A stretch of DNA of 64,000 bases from Episyrphus balteatus. Lineage: Eukaryota; Arthropoda; Insecta; Diptera; Syrphidae. The stretch is from the NCBI RefSeq assembly GCF_945859705.1, contig NC_079137.1, positions 74,422,277 to 74,486,276 on the forward strand, read 5' to 3'. Made by a program: the position numbers and the translations under genes. Numbering within the stretch: position 1 is the stretch's first letter; every line of letters starts with the position of its first letter. The notes beneath the pieces are model-generated. The model did no database searches, had not been told where the DNA came from, and saw only the letters and a list, made by a program, of their open reading frames with translations. Shown here in pieces: positions 1 through 10,400 of this stretch.

Positions 1-423
1 TATTTTTTTTTAATATAATAGCACAGATATAATCATAATTTATTATCTGTGATAATAGCTTTGGACAACTTTTTTATGAGTAGAAAAAAAAAACAGATTT
101 GTTCAAATTGGTTAAGGACTTCCGGAATAGGAAAGAAGTAAAAAAAGAGCAAACTTAAACAAAAAATCCAAGAAATAATATAAAAAAGGTTTAAAATTGT
201 GTTTTACTACTTTCTTACTATTTGGCCTTTTTTTCATTGAATATGAACAGTTCTTCATAAATCCAAGAGAATAAGGCGTTAGGGTGATCAATTTTTTTTC
301 TAAAAATACAAGTTTTAAATTTTTTTTCAAGTTTCAAGGCCAATCCGGAGGTTGAAGATATTAACCGATTTCGATTATTTTTTAAACCCTTCTTAGTCTT
401 CCCCCTTTGAAATTCGAACAAAT

Positions 424-770
424 TTTGTTTGCCATACATTTTTGACACAGCCTAATGTTCAAGTCCCACTATTTTTACTTGCGATATGGGTACTTTATAT
501 CAAGTTATGCATTTACGATTATAGAGAATGCGAAAAAAGTGGGTCTCGAAAGTCCGTCTGTCTGTCAGGATGTCTGTCGGTCTGCATAAGGAGCTACAGC
601 GTAAACGGATGAGCCGATCTACTTCAAACTTAATATATTGCAGTTTTTGGATCCTGTACAGAGAGGTTTTTGAATTAATTTTATTTTTGACCAAAAATAA
701 CGGTACCTGTCATATACAAATTTTGGAAAAGTTTAATTTTATCAAAAACGGCTCCTACGTTTTTTGTTAA
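424..770 (+). repeat. Dispersed repeat A, fragment (rightward orientation)
   Basis: A block with a GTCTGTCTGTC-rich core, preceded by TTTTTACTTGCGATATGGGT at about 474. The same ordered landmarks occur in reverse complement at 4,600-5,075 (ACAG run, then the motif GGACCCACTTTTTTGGCATT, then CTATATCGCAAGTAAAAA) and, diverged, at 18,760-20,612. An 80-codon open frame lies in it but resembles no protein and is probably chance. Class of element unknown; it is called a repeat because three copies are visible in this window. Confidence 0.6.
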
Positions 771-2028
771 AAAAATCAAGTATTAATTTTAAGTCTATCT
801 TTTTTGTCTTTTTAGTTTATCTTTAAATGAAAAAAGTTTTTTTTTTGAAAAATCCTTATTAATGGTATCTCCTATAGAACCGTTTTTTTTTTTTTTTTTT
901 TGTTAATTTCAAATTATCTTCCAAATTACTAGTTCAATTATAACGATTTTTTTTAATGCAAAAACATTTATACTGTCTTAATATAAATCAAAAACAAAGT
1001 TTTGAAAAAAATAATTTTTGGATTTAAAAAAAAAATAAATTTTTTTTTTTTTTTGAAAAATCAAATTTTCGAAAACGTGACATTGAGTTTTTTTGAAATT
1101 TTGGTTTTACATATTGATTAAAAGATTCTACAAAATGGCATACGAAATTAATTTTTAAGTTTTTTTTTTTTTCAAAAAAATATTTATAAAATATTAATTA
1201 CTTTTTCAAAAAAACGGCTCTAACGATTTTGAAACATAAATATTTGTATGTTTTCGTGATTTCAAACAGTTTAATTAATATAATAATATTATTTATTTGA
1301 ATTTTTTTTTACTTTTTGAACCCGTTTATAATTTGTTCAAAAGTCGTTTGCTGTACGTATACATAATCATGCCAAATGAACAGATTCCGTTCACGTGTTA
1401 CTCGTTAACGTACGCGACGATTTGACCCCTGTCCAGTCCATTGCATAAAAGGAATCGACATGTTGTGAGCAGCATTTTAAAATTGATTAAAACCATTTTT
1501 ATAATTTTCTTTTTTTTTATTTATTCATTTTATAGAAATTTGAAAAAGAAATCTTAAAGAAATGTGTACATAATTCAAAAAACCAGAACCAGATAATCTA
1601 TATCGCTAGTTGATGCTAAAGATACAAAGAGGATTTCAGAATTTAAAGGATTTTAATAAAGTAAGTAGCCATTTAATATATTTATATAACTTAAAATGTT
1701 GCTGGTAGATAATTTATTGGTTGTATAATAATTCTCAACCAACTGTATTACTTTGAACATGAAGACAAAAATATTCGTATCAGAAAAATTAATTTAAAAA
1801 TAATGTCGCTTAATTTATCTGACCATTGGAAAAATTGGCCCTTAGTCTATCTTTAAATGAAAATTTTTTTTAAACAATCCATATTAACGGTAGCTCCTAC
1901 AGAACCGTTTTTTATATTTCAAATTATGTTGGTATATACATAGCATTGCTATTTTCTTGTCCATATTGACTGGACTAACTATCGGCATACAGTAGTGAAA
2001 AACCACAGTACACATAATAGGTCCGTTC
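771..2028. other. Gene-free AT-rich DNA
   Basis: Long poly-T and poly-A runs and degenerate AT-rich sequence; phrases such as GAGCCGTTTTT recur here, at 4,300-4,800 and at 18,800, suggesting old copies of repeat A interior. No coding region, RNA gene or clear element boundary seen. Confidence 0.5.
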
Positions 2029-2474
2029 CACACTCAGTTTGCAACTGCCAAATTTAGTAATTTTTGGTTATTTTTGGTCAGAGTCTGTTCGCAACTTCTA
2101 AAATTGTGTAGAAGAGAGCGCTCACGAGAGAATAAAAAATTTCCCCACCCTGACAAATTTAGCCCAGAGAATTTTTTCCGGCAGAAATATGTGTTCTGTC
2201 AAATGAAAAGTTGACGTATGTCAAACAAATAAATAAAGAAGAAAACAAATCATTTAAATTGAATCGCGTTTACGTGTTTTTTGCATTAAAAAAGTGTTAA
2301 TGTTTATCGAAGAAAGCATAAAATATGAAATTGTGTTGTATAATGGTGTTCAACTTGTTCCAGACTTTTTGGCAGTCTTTCGTAGTTTTATTTCCTTCTG
2401 GGAGAATTCTCTCCCAACTCTCATTAATTTGACAGACTGCCGAATTTAGTGCACAAAAAGTCTGGAACAAACCT
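2029..2474. mobile_element. MITE-like element, AGGTYYGTTCC termini
   Basis: Imperfect terminal inverted repeats: the left end reads AGGTCCGTTCCACACT and the reverse complement of the right end reads AGGTTTGTTCCAGACT. Both flanks carry AAT, a possible 3-bp target-site duplication. About 446 bp, no open frame of note. It ends only a few bases before the next element. Confidence 0.55.
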
Positions 2475-2478
2475 AATA

Positions 2479-2966
2479 AGGTAATATATTCCGAACGTTG
2501 TCAAAATTTGTTTGTCAAAAATGGGCACCAATCTGTCAAGACGGCCTTTAATTTTTATATTTCAATCGCAGTAAACAGGAAATTTGTTTTTGTTTTATGG
2601 CGTTTTCGATTGGCAGTCCGGAAGCGTCCGGAATCATTCTGAAAAAATTTATTTCATACAAAACTGTCAGTTTTGTGCGAATAAAACGCTTTCAGAATGA
2701 TTCCGGACGCTTCCGGACTGCCAATCGAAAACGCCATTAATTTATAAAATGTCATTTAAAAATATTATAAATTGAAAAATAACAAATTTTCTTCGTGTTT
2801 TATCGCGGAAAATGGTAAATAATTGTTTAAAAATTAGTGGTGTGCGTGGTTTATCGGTTTTTGTGCGTTTTTCGTCAACAATTAAGAATTCGGTAGCTGA
2901 CATTGGTCGCCAAAGTGTCATGTTTTGACAATCTGGCGACCAATGTCAGTTCGGAATATATTACCT
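2479..2966. mobile_element. MITE-like element, AGGTAATATATTCC termini
   Basis: Terminal inverted repeats AGGTAATATATTCCGAAC (left) and GTTCGGAATATATTACCT (right) are nearly perfect; the subterminal parts also pair loosely (TGTCA-rich). About 488 bp, non-coding. It contains a long hairpin at about 2,599-2,739 that looks like a second, nested element. The target-site duplication is unclear. Confidence 0.65.
2599..2739. mobile_element. Long hairpin element with GTTTTCGATTGG ends
   Basis: Arms of almost 50 bp pair perfectly around a centre containing TTTCATACAAAACTGTCAGT. The outer sequence GGCGTTTTCGATTGGCAGTC and the core GTCCGGAAGCGTCCGGAAT recur in variant form at 5,160-5,240 and 5,385-5,450, so this is one copy of a dispersed hairpin family nested in the surrounding element. 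Confidence 0.65.
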
Positions 2967-3148
2967 TTTTATGTGTACTATGGTGAAAAACTACATAGCA
3001 CTCATATTCTACTACATTTTTAAAGAGTTTCTTTAAATATGAAAAATTTTTAAAGTTATTTGAAAAACTGTCAAGTACACAATCGAAATTTAACTGATAC
3101 AAATTTAAAATCAAACGTTAGAACTTGGTACACTTTTACATCTTAGTC

Positions 3149-3192
3149 CTTTTGTGCAGTTAGGAGAACTCTTTTGTGCAGTTAGGAGAACT
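3149..3192. repeat. 22-bp exact tandem duplication
   Basis: Two adjacent identical 22-bp copies beginning CTTTTGTGCAG. Minor local slippage or duplication in non-coding DNA. Confidence 0.9.
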
Positions 3193-3560
3193 CTTAGATA
3201 TCAGTCCTCTAATTAGAGAATGTCTATTTTTAAAATTATTCTTTTACATAAGATTCTACAAATCTATACAAGATTCTATCAGAAGTACTTTATAATATTT
3301 GATGATAATTCAGTGAAAATGTGAGGTTACCACGCCCCCTAGCTATAATTCTCAAATTTTAAATTTTTTTCTCTGTATAAACTACCTACTCTACCATTTT
3401 ACCAAGTTTCAAGATTCTACGATAATTATTTAAAGTTCTCTAAAAATTTGATGAAAATTCCCCCGAATTGAAAATTTCAAATTTTTTGAATTTTTTCCAC
3501 ACGACCTATTACTGTTCCAAATTACAAGTTTCTACAATAACGGGAAGTTCTCCATACCTA

Positions 3561-3820
3561 CCCTTCAAGCAAGAAAACTGAGTTCAAAAAAGACACTCCG
3601 ACCTCAAAACGAGGTTGCACACACTTGCAACTTTTTGTGTATGAACACAAAGTCGAAGGAGAAATCGTGGTGAAAAAACCAATACATATAAAATCGGCTC
3701 CGCCGGTGATTATATTTTCCATACTAATTTGAGCCGCCCGCCGTGGGACCCGTTTCATAGTCGAGGTCGGAATCAGCCGGAGCGGATTCGGACCGAGGTC
3801 GGACTCGTTTGCTTGCAGGG
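3561..3820 (+). mobile_element. MITE, CCCTTCAAGC family, copy 1
   Basis: Ends are CCCTTCAAGCAAG (left) and the inverted TTGCTTGCAGGG (right), about 260 bp. The interior has the signature AAGTCGAAGGAGAAATCGTG and a GGTCGGA-rich right arm. Two more copies lie in this window at 6,657-6,937 (inverted) and 30,685-30,942. The flanks read TA on both sides here, but the other copies do not agree on a TA duplication. Confidence 0.8.
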
Positions 3821-3873
3821 TAATTTTGATGATCTGTCACTCAAAATCACTTATGTATATTTAAATATACTTA

Positions 3874-4023
3874 AGCCTGGTACGCTGCTCGCGCTAAATT
3901 TTAGCTCCCATACAAATTATCGAAAAATTTTATCTGAGCTAAAATGGATCCCATACAAATTATCGATAACATGTATGGGAATTTTATCTCGGCTAAAATT
4001 TAGCGCGAGCAGCGTACCAGGCT
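3874..4023. mobile_element. 150-bp MITE, AGCCTGGTACGC termini, TTA duplication
   Basis: Long near-perfect terminal inverted repeats starting AGCCTGGTACGCTGCTCGCG, flanked on both sides by TTA. A 3-bp TTA/TAA duplication is typical of PIF/Harbinger DNA transposons, so this is a candidate Harbinger MITE (inference). A diverged terminus of the same family (AAGCCTAGTACGTTGCTGAT) is at about 21,287. Confidence 0.75.
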
Positions 4024-4599
4024 TTAAACGTCAAACCAAAACATTTTTATTTGATTGTTCACCAATACAAAATAAATTGCACGACTGGGGTCGCACGTAC
4101 TTGCTCTTATGCTTAAAGTAACTATAATGTTAAAGCTTTTTATTCAAGAAATTTAAAATTCGATATTTTGAAGAAATTTCATAAGTAGTATAAAAAAATT
4201 AAATCTGTTTTTATAATTAATAAAACTCCGTTTTAAAATATCTTAAAAAAAAAACAAATATGCCATTTTATTTCTCGTATAAAAAGGTATTTTTAAAAAA
4301 AAAATTTTGAAAATTGTAGGAGCCGTTTTTTAAAAAAACAATTTTTTATATATAAAATTTTTTTAACATTTTTCAAAAAAAAAGTTGGTATGCCATTTTG
4401 AAGAAATAATTTATTTACACATAAAAACTAAATTTCAAAATTTTTCATTGATCCGTTTTCAAAAAATTGATTTTTCAAAAAAAAATTTTGAAATATTTTT
4501 TAAAAAACCAAAAATGCGTTTTTAGAAAATTTTCTAAAATTTTAATATTATCTTTACTTACGCACTTTTGTATAAAAATTTTCATTTAAATCGGGTTAA

Positions 4600-4911
4600 T
4601 TTTGTACGAGATATTCAGAAACGAAAAAAACCGTTCTATGACAGGTACCGTTAATAACGGTACAAAAAATATTTTTTTTATTTAAAAAGTTGGCCCTTAT
4701 GTGTAGTATTACACACAAAAATTTTAATCAAAATCGTTAGAGCCGTTTTTGAAAAAAATTAACTTTTCTATTTCCGTTATATGGCAGGTACCGTTAGTTT
4801 TGGTCATAAAAAAAAAATTTCAATTTCCCCTCTAGGGAATCACCAAAAACTGCTAACTACCAAGTTTGAAGAAAATCACTTCACTCGTTTAGGCTGCAGC
4901 TCCAGATAGAG

Positions 4912-4952
<41 letters not shown>

Positions 4953-5075
4953 ATTGCCGGACCCACTTTTTTGGCATTCTCCATCATCGTAATGTCATGT
5001 AAAATTGTTATCTCGAGTTCGATTTTTTTTACGAATCCTAAACTTGCCCTATAGTACCTATATCGCAAGTAAAAA
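4600..5075 (-). repeat. Dispersed repeat A, copy 2
   Basis: Landmarks match the reverse complement of 424-560: ACAG microsatellite, the GGACCCACTTTTTTGGCATT motif, TAATGTCATG, CTTGCCCTATAG and a terminal CTATATCGCAAGTAAAAA. It lies inverted relative to copy 1, so the two could be ends of one 4.6-kb interrupted element or two separate insertions. Confidence 0.6.
4921..4952. repeat. (CAGA)n microsatellite
   Basis: Eight uninterrupted CAGA units inside repeat A copy 2. Confidence 0.95.
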
Positions 5076-5091
5076 ATAAAAAAAAAAAACT

Positions 5092-6230
5092 CAGAATTGA
5101 GTAAAAGCGATTCAAACTGTTTTATTGGATTTCAGAATTAGTGAATTCTCGAGTGAAACTAATGTTTTCGTGTTCGATTGGACGTCCAGAAGCGTCCGGA
5201 AGTCTTCTGAAACCGTTTTATTGTCATAAAAATGACAGCTAGAACGCTTCTCAGAGGAAAAATTCTCTTCTCGATTTCAAATCAGAATCGACTCAAAATC
5301 ACTAATATTTATATAATTAAACGTCAAAACAAATTCCCTAGTAGAAAAGCAAAACAAATTTATTTTATTATTCACTAATGTCGTTTTCGATTGGACGTCC
5401 AGAAGCGTCCGGAAGCGTTTGGAAGTCTTCTGAAACCGTTTTATTGAATTAAAAATGACAGTAAGAACGCTTCTCAGAAGAGAAATTCTCTTCTCGATTC
5501 AAAATCAGAATCAAATCCAGAAGCACTAATACATGAATATTTAAAAGTCAAAATAATCACTCAATCACTAATTTTTTTGGTTTTTCATTCAAAATGTTAC
5601 TTTTTTCTGTAATTCAACAAATAAACGCATTATATACTTACTTAAAATATTCTGCAAACCAACTGTCCCATTTATTAGCTGAATATTACCGTTTTTGAAA
5701 ATTAATTTGCAATATTTCATTTGAAGGAAAAAAAAAATTAATTTATATTTGACATTCAAAATTTCACAGAATAACTAACACAAACACAAAAAACAGAATT
5801 GAGTGGAAGTGATTCAAACTGTTTTATTGGATTTCAGAATGAGTGAATCCTTGAGTGATTCCAATCGAAAACGACATAATACAGATATAAAATTTTAGAA
5901 TTGAGTGGAAGCGATTTAAACTGTTTTATTGGATTTCAGAATGAGTGAATCCTTGAGTGAAACCAATCGAAAACGACATAATGGAAAACTTATCGAAGTT
6001 GTCGTTTTCGATTGATTTCTCTCAAGGTGTCACTCATTCTGAAATTCAATGGAATAATTTAAATCGCTTGCATTAAATTCTGATATTTTTTGTATCTGTG
6101 TTGGTTAGCAATCGAATAAAAATTATTTGTTTTTGCACCAGGAAATTTGTTTTGACTTCTCAGTAAGAGTTTTTGAGTGGATTTTGACTTGGACGGCCAA
6201 TCGAAAACAACGTTAGTATTTTTTTGACTT
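5092..6230. repeat. Cluster of GTCGTTTTCGATTGG-ended element fragments
   Basis: At least three copies of a unit running from AGAATTGAGTGGAAG to CCAATCGAAAACGACAT (about 5,092, 5,795 and 5,896), one inverted fragment (6,002-6,070), and two copies of a related arm with GGACGTCCAGAAGCGTCCGG (about 5,175 and 5,395). The shared outer motif GTCGTTTTCGATTGG, also on the 2,599 hairpin, marks them as one non-autonomous family that inserted repeatedly near itself. Confidence 0.6.
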
Positions 6231-6656
6231 GAAATCGAGAATTTAATCCCCCTTTCAACGTAGGCCATACATGAACTTAACACACCCCTATTCTCCCCCG
6301 CATACACAACTTGTAATCTCCTATAGAGCAGATCACAACTCACAATAACTTAACGAAGAATAAATGCTTTTTGTGACTCTCACAAGTTGTGACTGTGCGG
6401 GAGAATCGATGAATTTTTAGAGGCTCTAAATAGTCAGATATCAGAAAAAATGTAGGTGACATTTGAATCTGACCAACCAGAGCCTCTTAAAATTCAGAAC
6501 TTAAGTTCAGGTGGCCTGCGTTGAACGCGGGGAATTTCCATTTGACAAAAAAAACTTCTGTTTGTTTACCCACTCGGTTTTTTAAGCTTTCACATAAATC
6601 CGTTAGAAAAAAAATTACTCATAACGCGTTTATATGAATACACACATTTTTCCTAA

Positions 6657-6937
6657 CCCTTCAAGCAAACAGGTCCGACCTCGGTCCGAATCCGCTCCGC
6701 CTCAGGCGGAGCTGAGTCCGACTTCGAGGCAGAAACTGGTCCGAAGGCGGCTCAAATTAGTATGGAAATTAGAATCACCGCGGAGCCGATTTTATATGTA
6801 TATTGGTTTTTTCACCACGATTTCTCCTTCGACTTTGTGTTCATATACAAAAAGTTGCAAGTGTGTGAGTGCAACCCCGTCTTTCGCGGTCGGAGGTCGG
6901 AGTGTCTTTTCTGAACTCCGTTTTCTTGCTTGAAGGG
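6657..6937 (-). mobile_element. MITE, CCCTTCAAGC family, copy 2
   Basis: Begins CCCTTCAAGCAAAC and ends GCTTGAAGGG; interior matches copies 1 and 3 but lies in opposite orientation. About 281 bp. The 99-codon frame crossing it is the element's own sequence read through, not a host gene. Confidence 0.8.
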
Positions 6938-7449
6938 AAGGACCACCCTAATGTACATAGTAGGTGCAATCCAAAATTTCATTAAAAACTAGATCATAAT
7001 GCACAAATTGAAAAAATAGAAACATATGTATGTGATTTTTTTTTCTTGCTTTGATAAATAATTTATTGAAATAAGTTAAACTTAAAACTAAATATACAAT
7101 ACATAAAAATTAATCTAAACGTTATTTTTGCATCTATTGTCAGAGGAAAAATAAAAGTAAATGACGTTAGAAATCGCTTTCTATCTGTAAATAGAATCGA
7201 ACGATTTTGATTTAAATAATATTTCATCGTTTTGATATTAAAAAGAGTGTAGACATTTTTTTTGGTAGATTGATGGTTTCAATTTAGGTTCGGATGTAGA
7301 ATTATTCACAATTATTACTGGAATCCATGTGGTTTGAACTGGTTCTGGAGTTGTTGTCCTGTACCTGTTATTGGAATTCAAGTATCTAGAATTTGAATTT
7401 TTGTTGTTGTATTTTTTATTTGTATTGGTGTACCTGTTATTTCTCTTGA
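6938..7449. other. 3' flank of the mucin gene
   Basis: AT-rich. On the minus strand this is the 3' UTR and downstream DNA of the mucin. AACAGGTACA recurs twice just past the stop codon. A minus-strand frame continuing beyond the mucin stop (7,238-7,456) has a Thr/Pro-containing stretch near 7,300 but no splice link that I can support. Confidence 0.5.
7415..7420 (-). promoter_or_regulatory. Candidate polyadenylation signal of the mucin gene
   Basis: AATAAA on the minus strand about 30 bases after the mucin stop codon. A second AATAAA at 7,062-7,067 is an alternative. Confidence 0.5.
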
Positions 7450-10400
7450 TCAGCAATCGTCCATTGTTGTTGAAGTATCATCTGTGCTGGGAAGTTCTGA
7501 AGTTATTGTGATCTCGTCTGTCGTTGAAGTTGATTCATCTGTTGAGTGTTCACCACCACAACCATCCATTGTTGTTGTTGATTCTTCTGTTGTTGGCTCT
7601 TCGGTTGTTGTTGGTTCTTCAGGTGTTGTTGTTGTTGAACTCATAGTAGTTGAAGATGGTGTTGTAGTGGTCTTTTTGGTGGTAGTTGAACGAGTGCGTT
7701 TAGTTGGACGAGCAGTACTAGTTGGATATTTTGTTGGTAAAGTGGAACCATTGTTCGGTGGTGTTGACTCGTCTGTAAACGTAGTTGGCTCCTCAGATGT
7801 AGTTGGTTCCTTGGGTGTCGTTGGTTTTTCAGATGTCGATGTTGATGAAGTTGTGTTGAGAGTGGGACTTGTTGTTGTCGTTGAGACTGATGTTACTGTA
7901 GCATTGGTTGGAGTTATGGAAGGTGTTGATTGGTTTGATGTGGAGCTTGTTCCTTCTGTGGAAGTGTTAGTTGAACTTGTACCTTGGGTTGTATTTGAAG
8001 GTGGTGTTGTAGTGGACTTGGTGGGAGTTGGACGAGTTGGACGAGTTGGACGAGTAGGACGAGTTGGATATTTTGTTGATAAAGTGGAACCATTGTTCGG
8101 TGGTGTTGACTCGTCTGTAAACGTTGTTGGCTCCTCAGATGTAGTTGGTTCCTTGGGTGTCGTTGGTTTTTCAGATGTCGATGTTGATGAAGTTGTGTTG
8201 AGAGTGGGACTTGTTGTTGTCGTTGAGACTGATGTTACTGTAGCATTGGTTGGAGTTATGGAAGGTGTTGATTGGTTTGATGTGGAGCTTGTTCCTTCTG
8301 TGGAAGTGTTAGTTGAACTTGTTTCTTGGGTTGTATTTGAAGATGGTGTTGTAGTGGACTTGGTGGGAGTTGGTCGAGTTGGACGAGTTGGGCGAGTTGG
8401 ATATTTTGTTGATAAAGTGGAACCATTGTTCGGTGGTGTTGACTCGTCTGTAAACGTTGTTGGCTCCTCAGATGTAGTTGGTTCCTTGGGTGTCGTTGGT
8501 TTTTCAGATGTCGATGTTGATGAAGTTGTGTTGAGAGTGGGACTTGTTGTTGTCGTTGAGACTGATGTTACTGTAGCATTGGTTGGAGTTATGGAAGGTG
8601 TTGATTGGTTTGATGTGGAGCTTGTTCCTTCTGTGGAAGTGTTAGTTGAACTTGTTTCTTGGGTTGTATTTGAAGATGGTGTTGTAGTGGACTTGGTGGG
8701 AGTTGGTCGAGTTGGACGAGTTGGGCGAGTTGGATATTTTGTTGATAAAGTGGAACCATTGTTCGGTGGTGTTGACTCGTCTGTAACCGTTGTTGGCTCT
8801 TCAGATGTAGTTGGTTCCTTGGGTGTCGTTGGTTTTTCAGATGTCGATGTTGATGAAGTTGTGTTGAGAGTGGGACTTGTTGTTGTCGTTGAGACTGATG
8901 TTACTGTAGCATTGGTTGGAGTTATGGAAGTTGTTGATTGGTTTGATGTGGAGTTTGTTCCTTCTGTGGAAGTGTAAGTTGAACTTGTTCCTTGGGTTGT
9001 ATTTGAAGGTGGTGTTGTAGTGGGCTTTGTTGGGCGAGTTGGACGAGTTGGGCGAGTAGGCCGAGGGCGTTTAGTTGAAGTAGTTGGGCGAGGGCGTTTA
9101 GTTGAAGGAGTTGGGCGAGTAGTCCGAGGGCGTTTAGTTGAAGGAGTTGGACTAGTTCGAGTAGGACGAGTTGGATATTTTGTTGGTAAAGTGGAACCAT
9201 TGTTCGGTGGTGTTGACTCGTCTGTAACCGTTGTTGGTTCCTCGGATGTCGTTGGTTCCTCGGATGTCGTTGGTTCCTCGGATGTCGTTGGTTCCTCGGA
9301 TGTCGTTGGTTCCTCGGATGTCGTTGGTTCCTCGGATGTCGTTGGTTCCTCAGATGTCGTTGGTTCCTCGGATGTCGTTGGTTCTTCAGATGTCGATGAT
9401 TCGTCTGTGATAGGTTCTTGTGAACTCATAGTTATTCCAGTTGAGTCGGGAGTTGTGGAACTTGTTGTTGTCGTTGAGGATGATGGTACTGTAGTATTGG
9501 TTGGAGTAGTGGAAGGCTTTGATCCTTTCGTTGTTGGGTTTGTTCTTGCTGTGGACGGTGTCGATCTAGTTGAAACTGTTTTTGGAGTTGTTTTTGAAGT
9601 TGTTTGCGATGTTGATTTTGTTGTTGGTTTGGTTGGACGACGCGTCGAAGATCGAATTGTTGTGGTGGTCCTTTTTTTTGTTGGTGTCATGTCACATGGT
9701 TTTTTTGTTGTGCGTCTAGTTGGTTTCTTTGTTGTTTTTCGGGTGGTCGAACCTCCTTTTTTGGTGGTTGTAGTGGGACTTACTGATGTCTTTGTTGTAG
9801 GTTTAGTTGTTTTTCGGGTGGTCGGTGAAATTGTTGTATTATTTGGTGTTCTGGTTGAAGTAGAGCTTGGAGTTGAATTATTGGGCTTGGTTGGTTTTGA
9901 AGTTCTTGAACTTGTAGTGGTTGACGGAGTTGTTTTTGAAGTTGGTGTTGCAGTGGGCTTGGTGGACGGAGTTGTATTCGTTGGACGAGTAGGACGAGTT
10001 GATTTAGTTGGACCAGTTGAACTTGTAGTGGTTGACGGAGTTGTTTTTGAAGTTGGTGTTGCAGTGGGCTCGGTGGACGGAGTTGGAAGAGTTGGTTTCG
10101 TTGGACGAGTGGGGCGAGTTGATTTAGTTGGACCAGTTGGACGAGTGGAATTCGGTGAACCTGTTGGTGCTTTCGATGTGGACTTTGTTCCCACTGTGGT
10201 GGTCGGTGAAATTGTTGTATTATTTGGTGTTCCGGTTGAAGTAGAGCTTGGAGTTGAATTATTGGGCTTGGTTGGTTTTGAAGTTCTTGAACTTGTAGTG
10301 GTTGACGGAGTTGTTTTTGAAGTTGGTGTTGCAGTGGGCTTGGTGGACGGAGTTGGAAGAGTCGGTTTCGTTGGACGAGTAGGACGAGTTGATTTAGTTG

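Noticed and set aside
3558..4121. Short frames over 3,558-3,758 and 3,729-4,121 as small genes
   Set aside because: They read through the CCCTTCAAGC and AGCCTGGTACG MITEs; similar peptides recur at the other MITE copies.
7238..7456. 72-codon frame past the mucin stop as a terminal exon
   Set aside because: It has a few Thr/Pro residues, but no convincing donor-acceptor pair links it in phase, so it is treated as 3' UTR.
9300..9400. CRISPR-like regular repeats
   Set aside because: The 18-bp repeats are contiguous coding units with no spacers, in a eukaryotic mucin exon.
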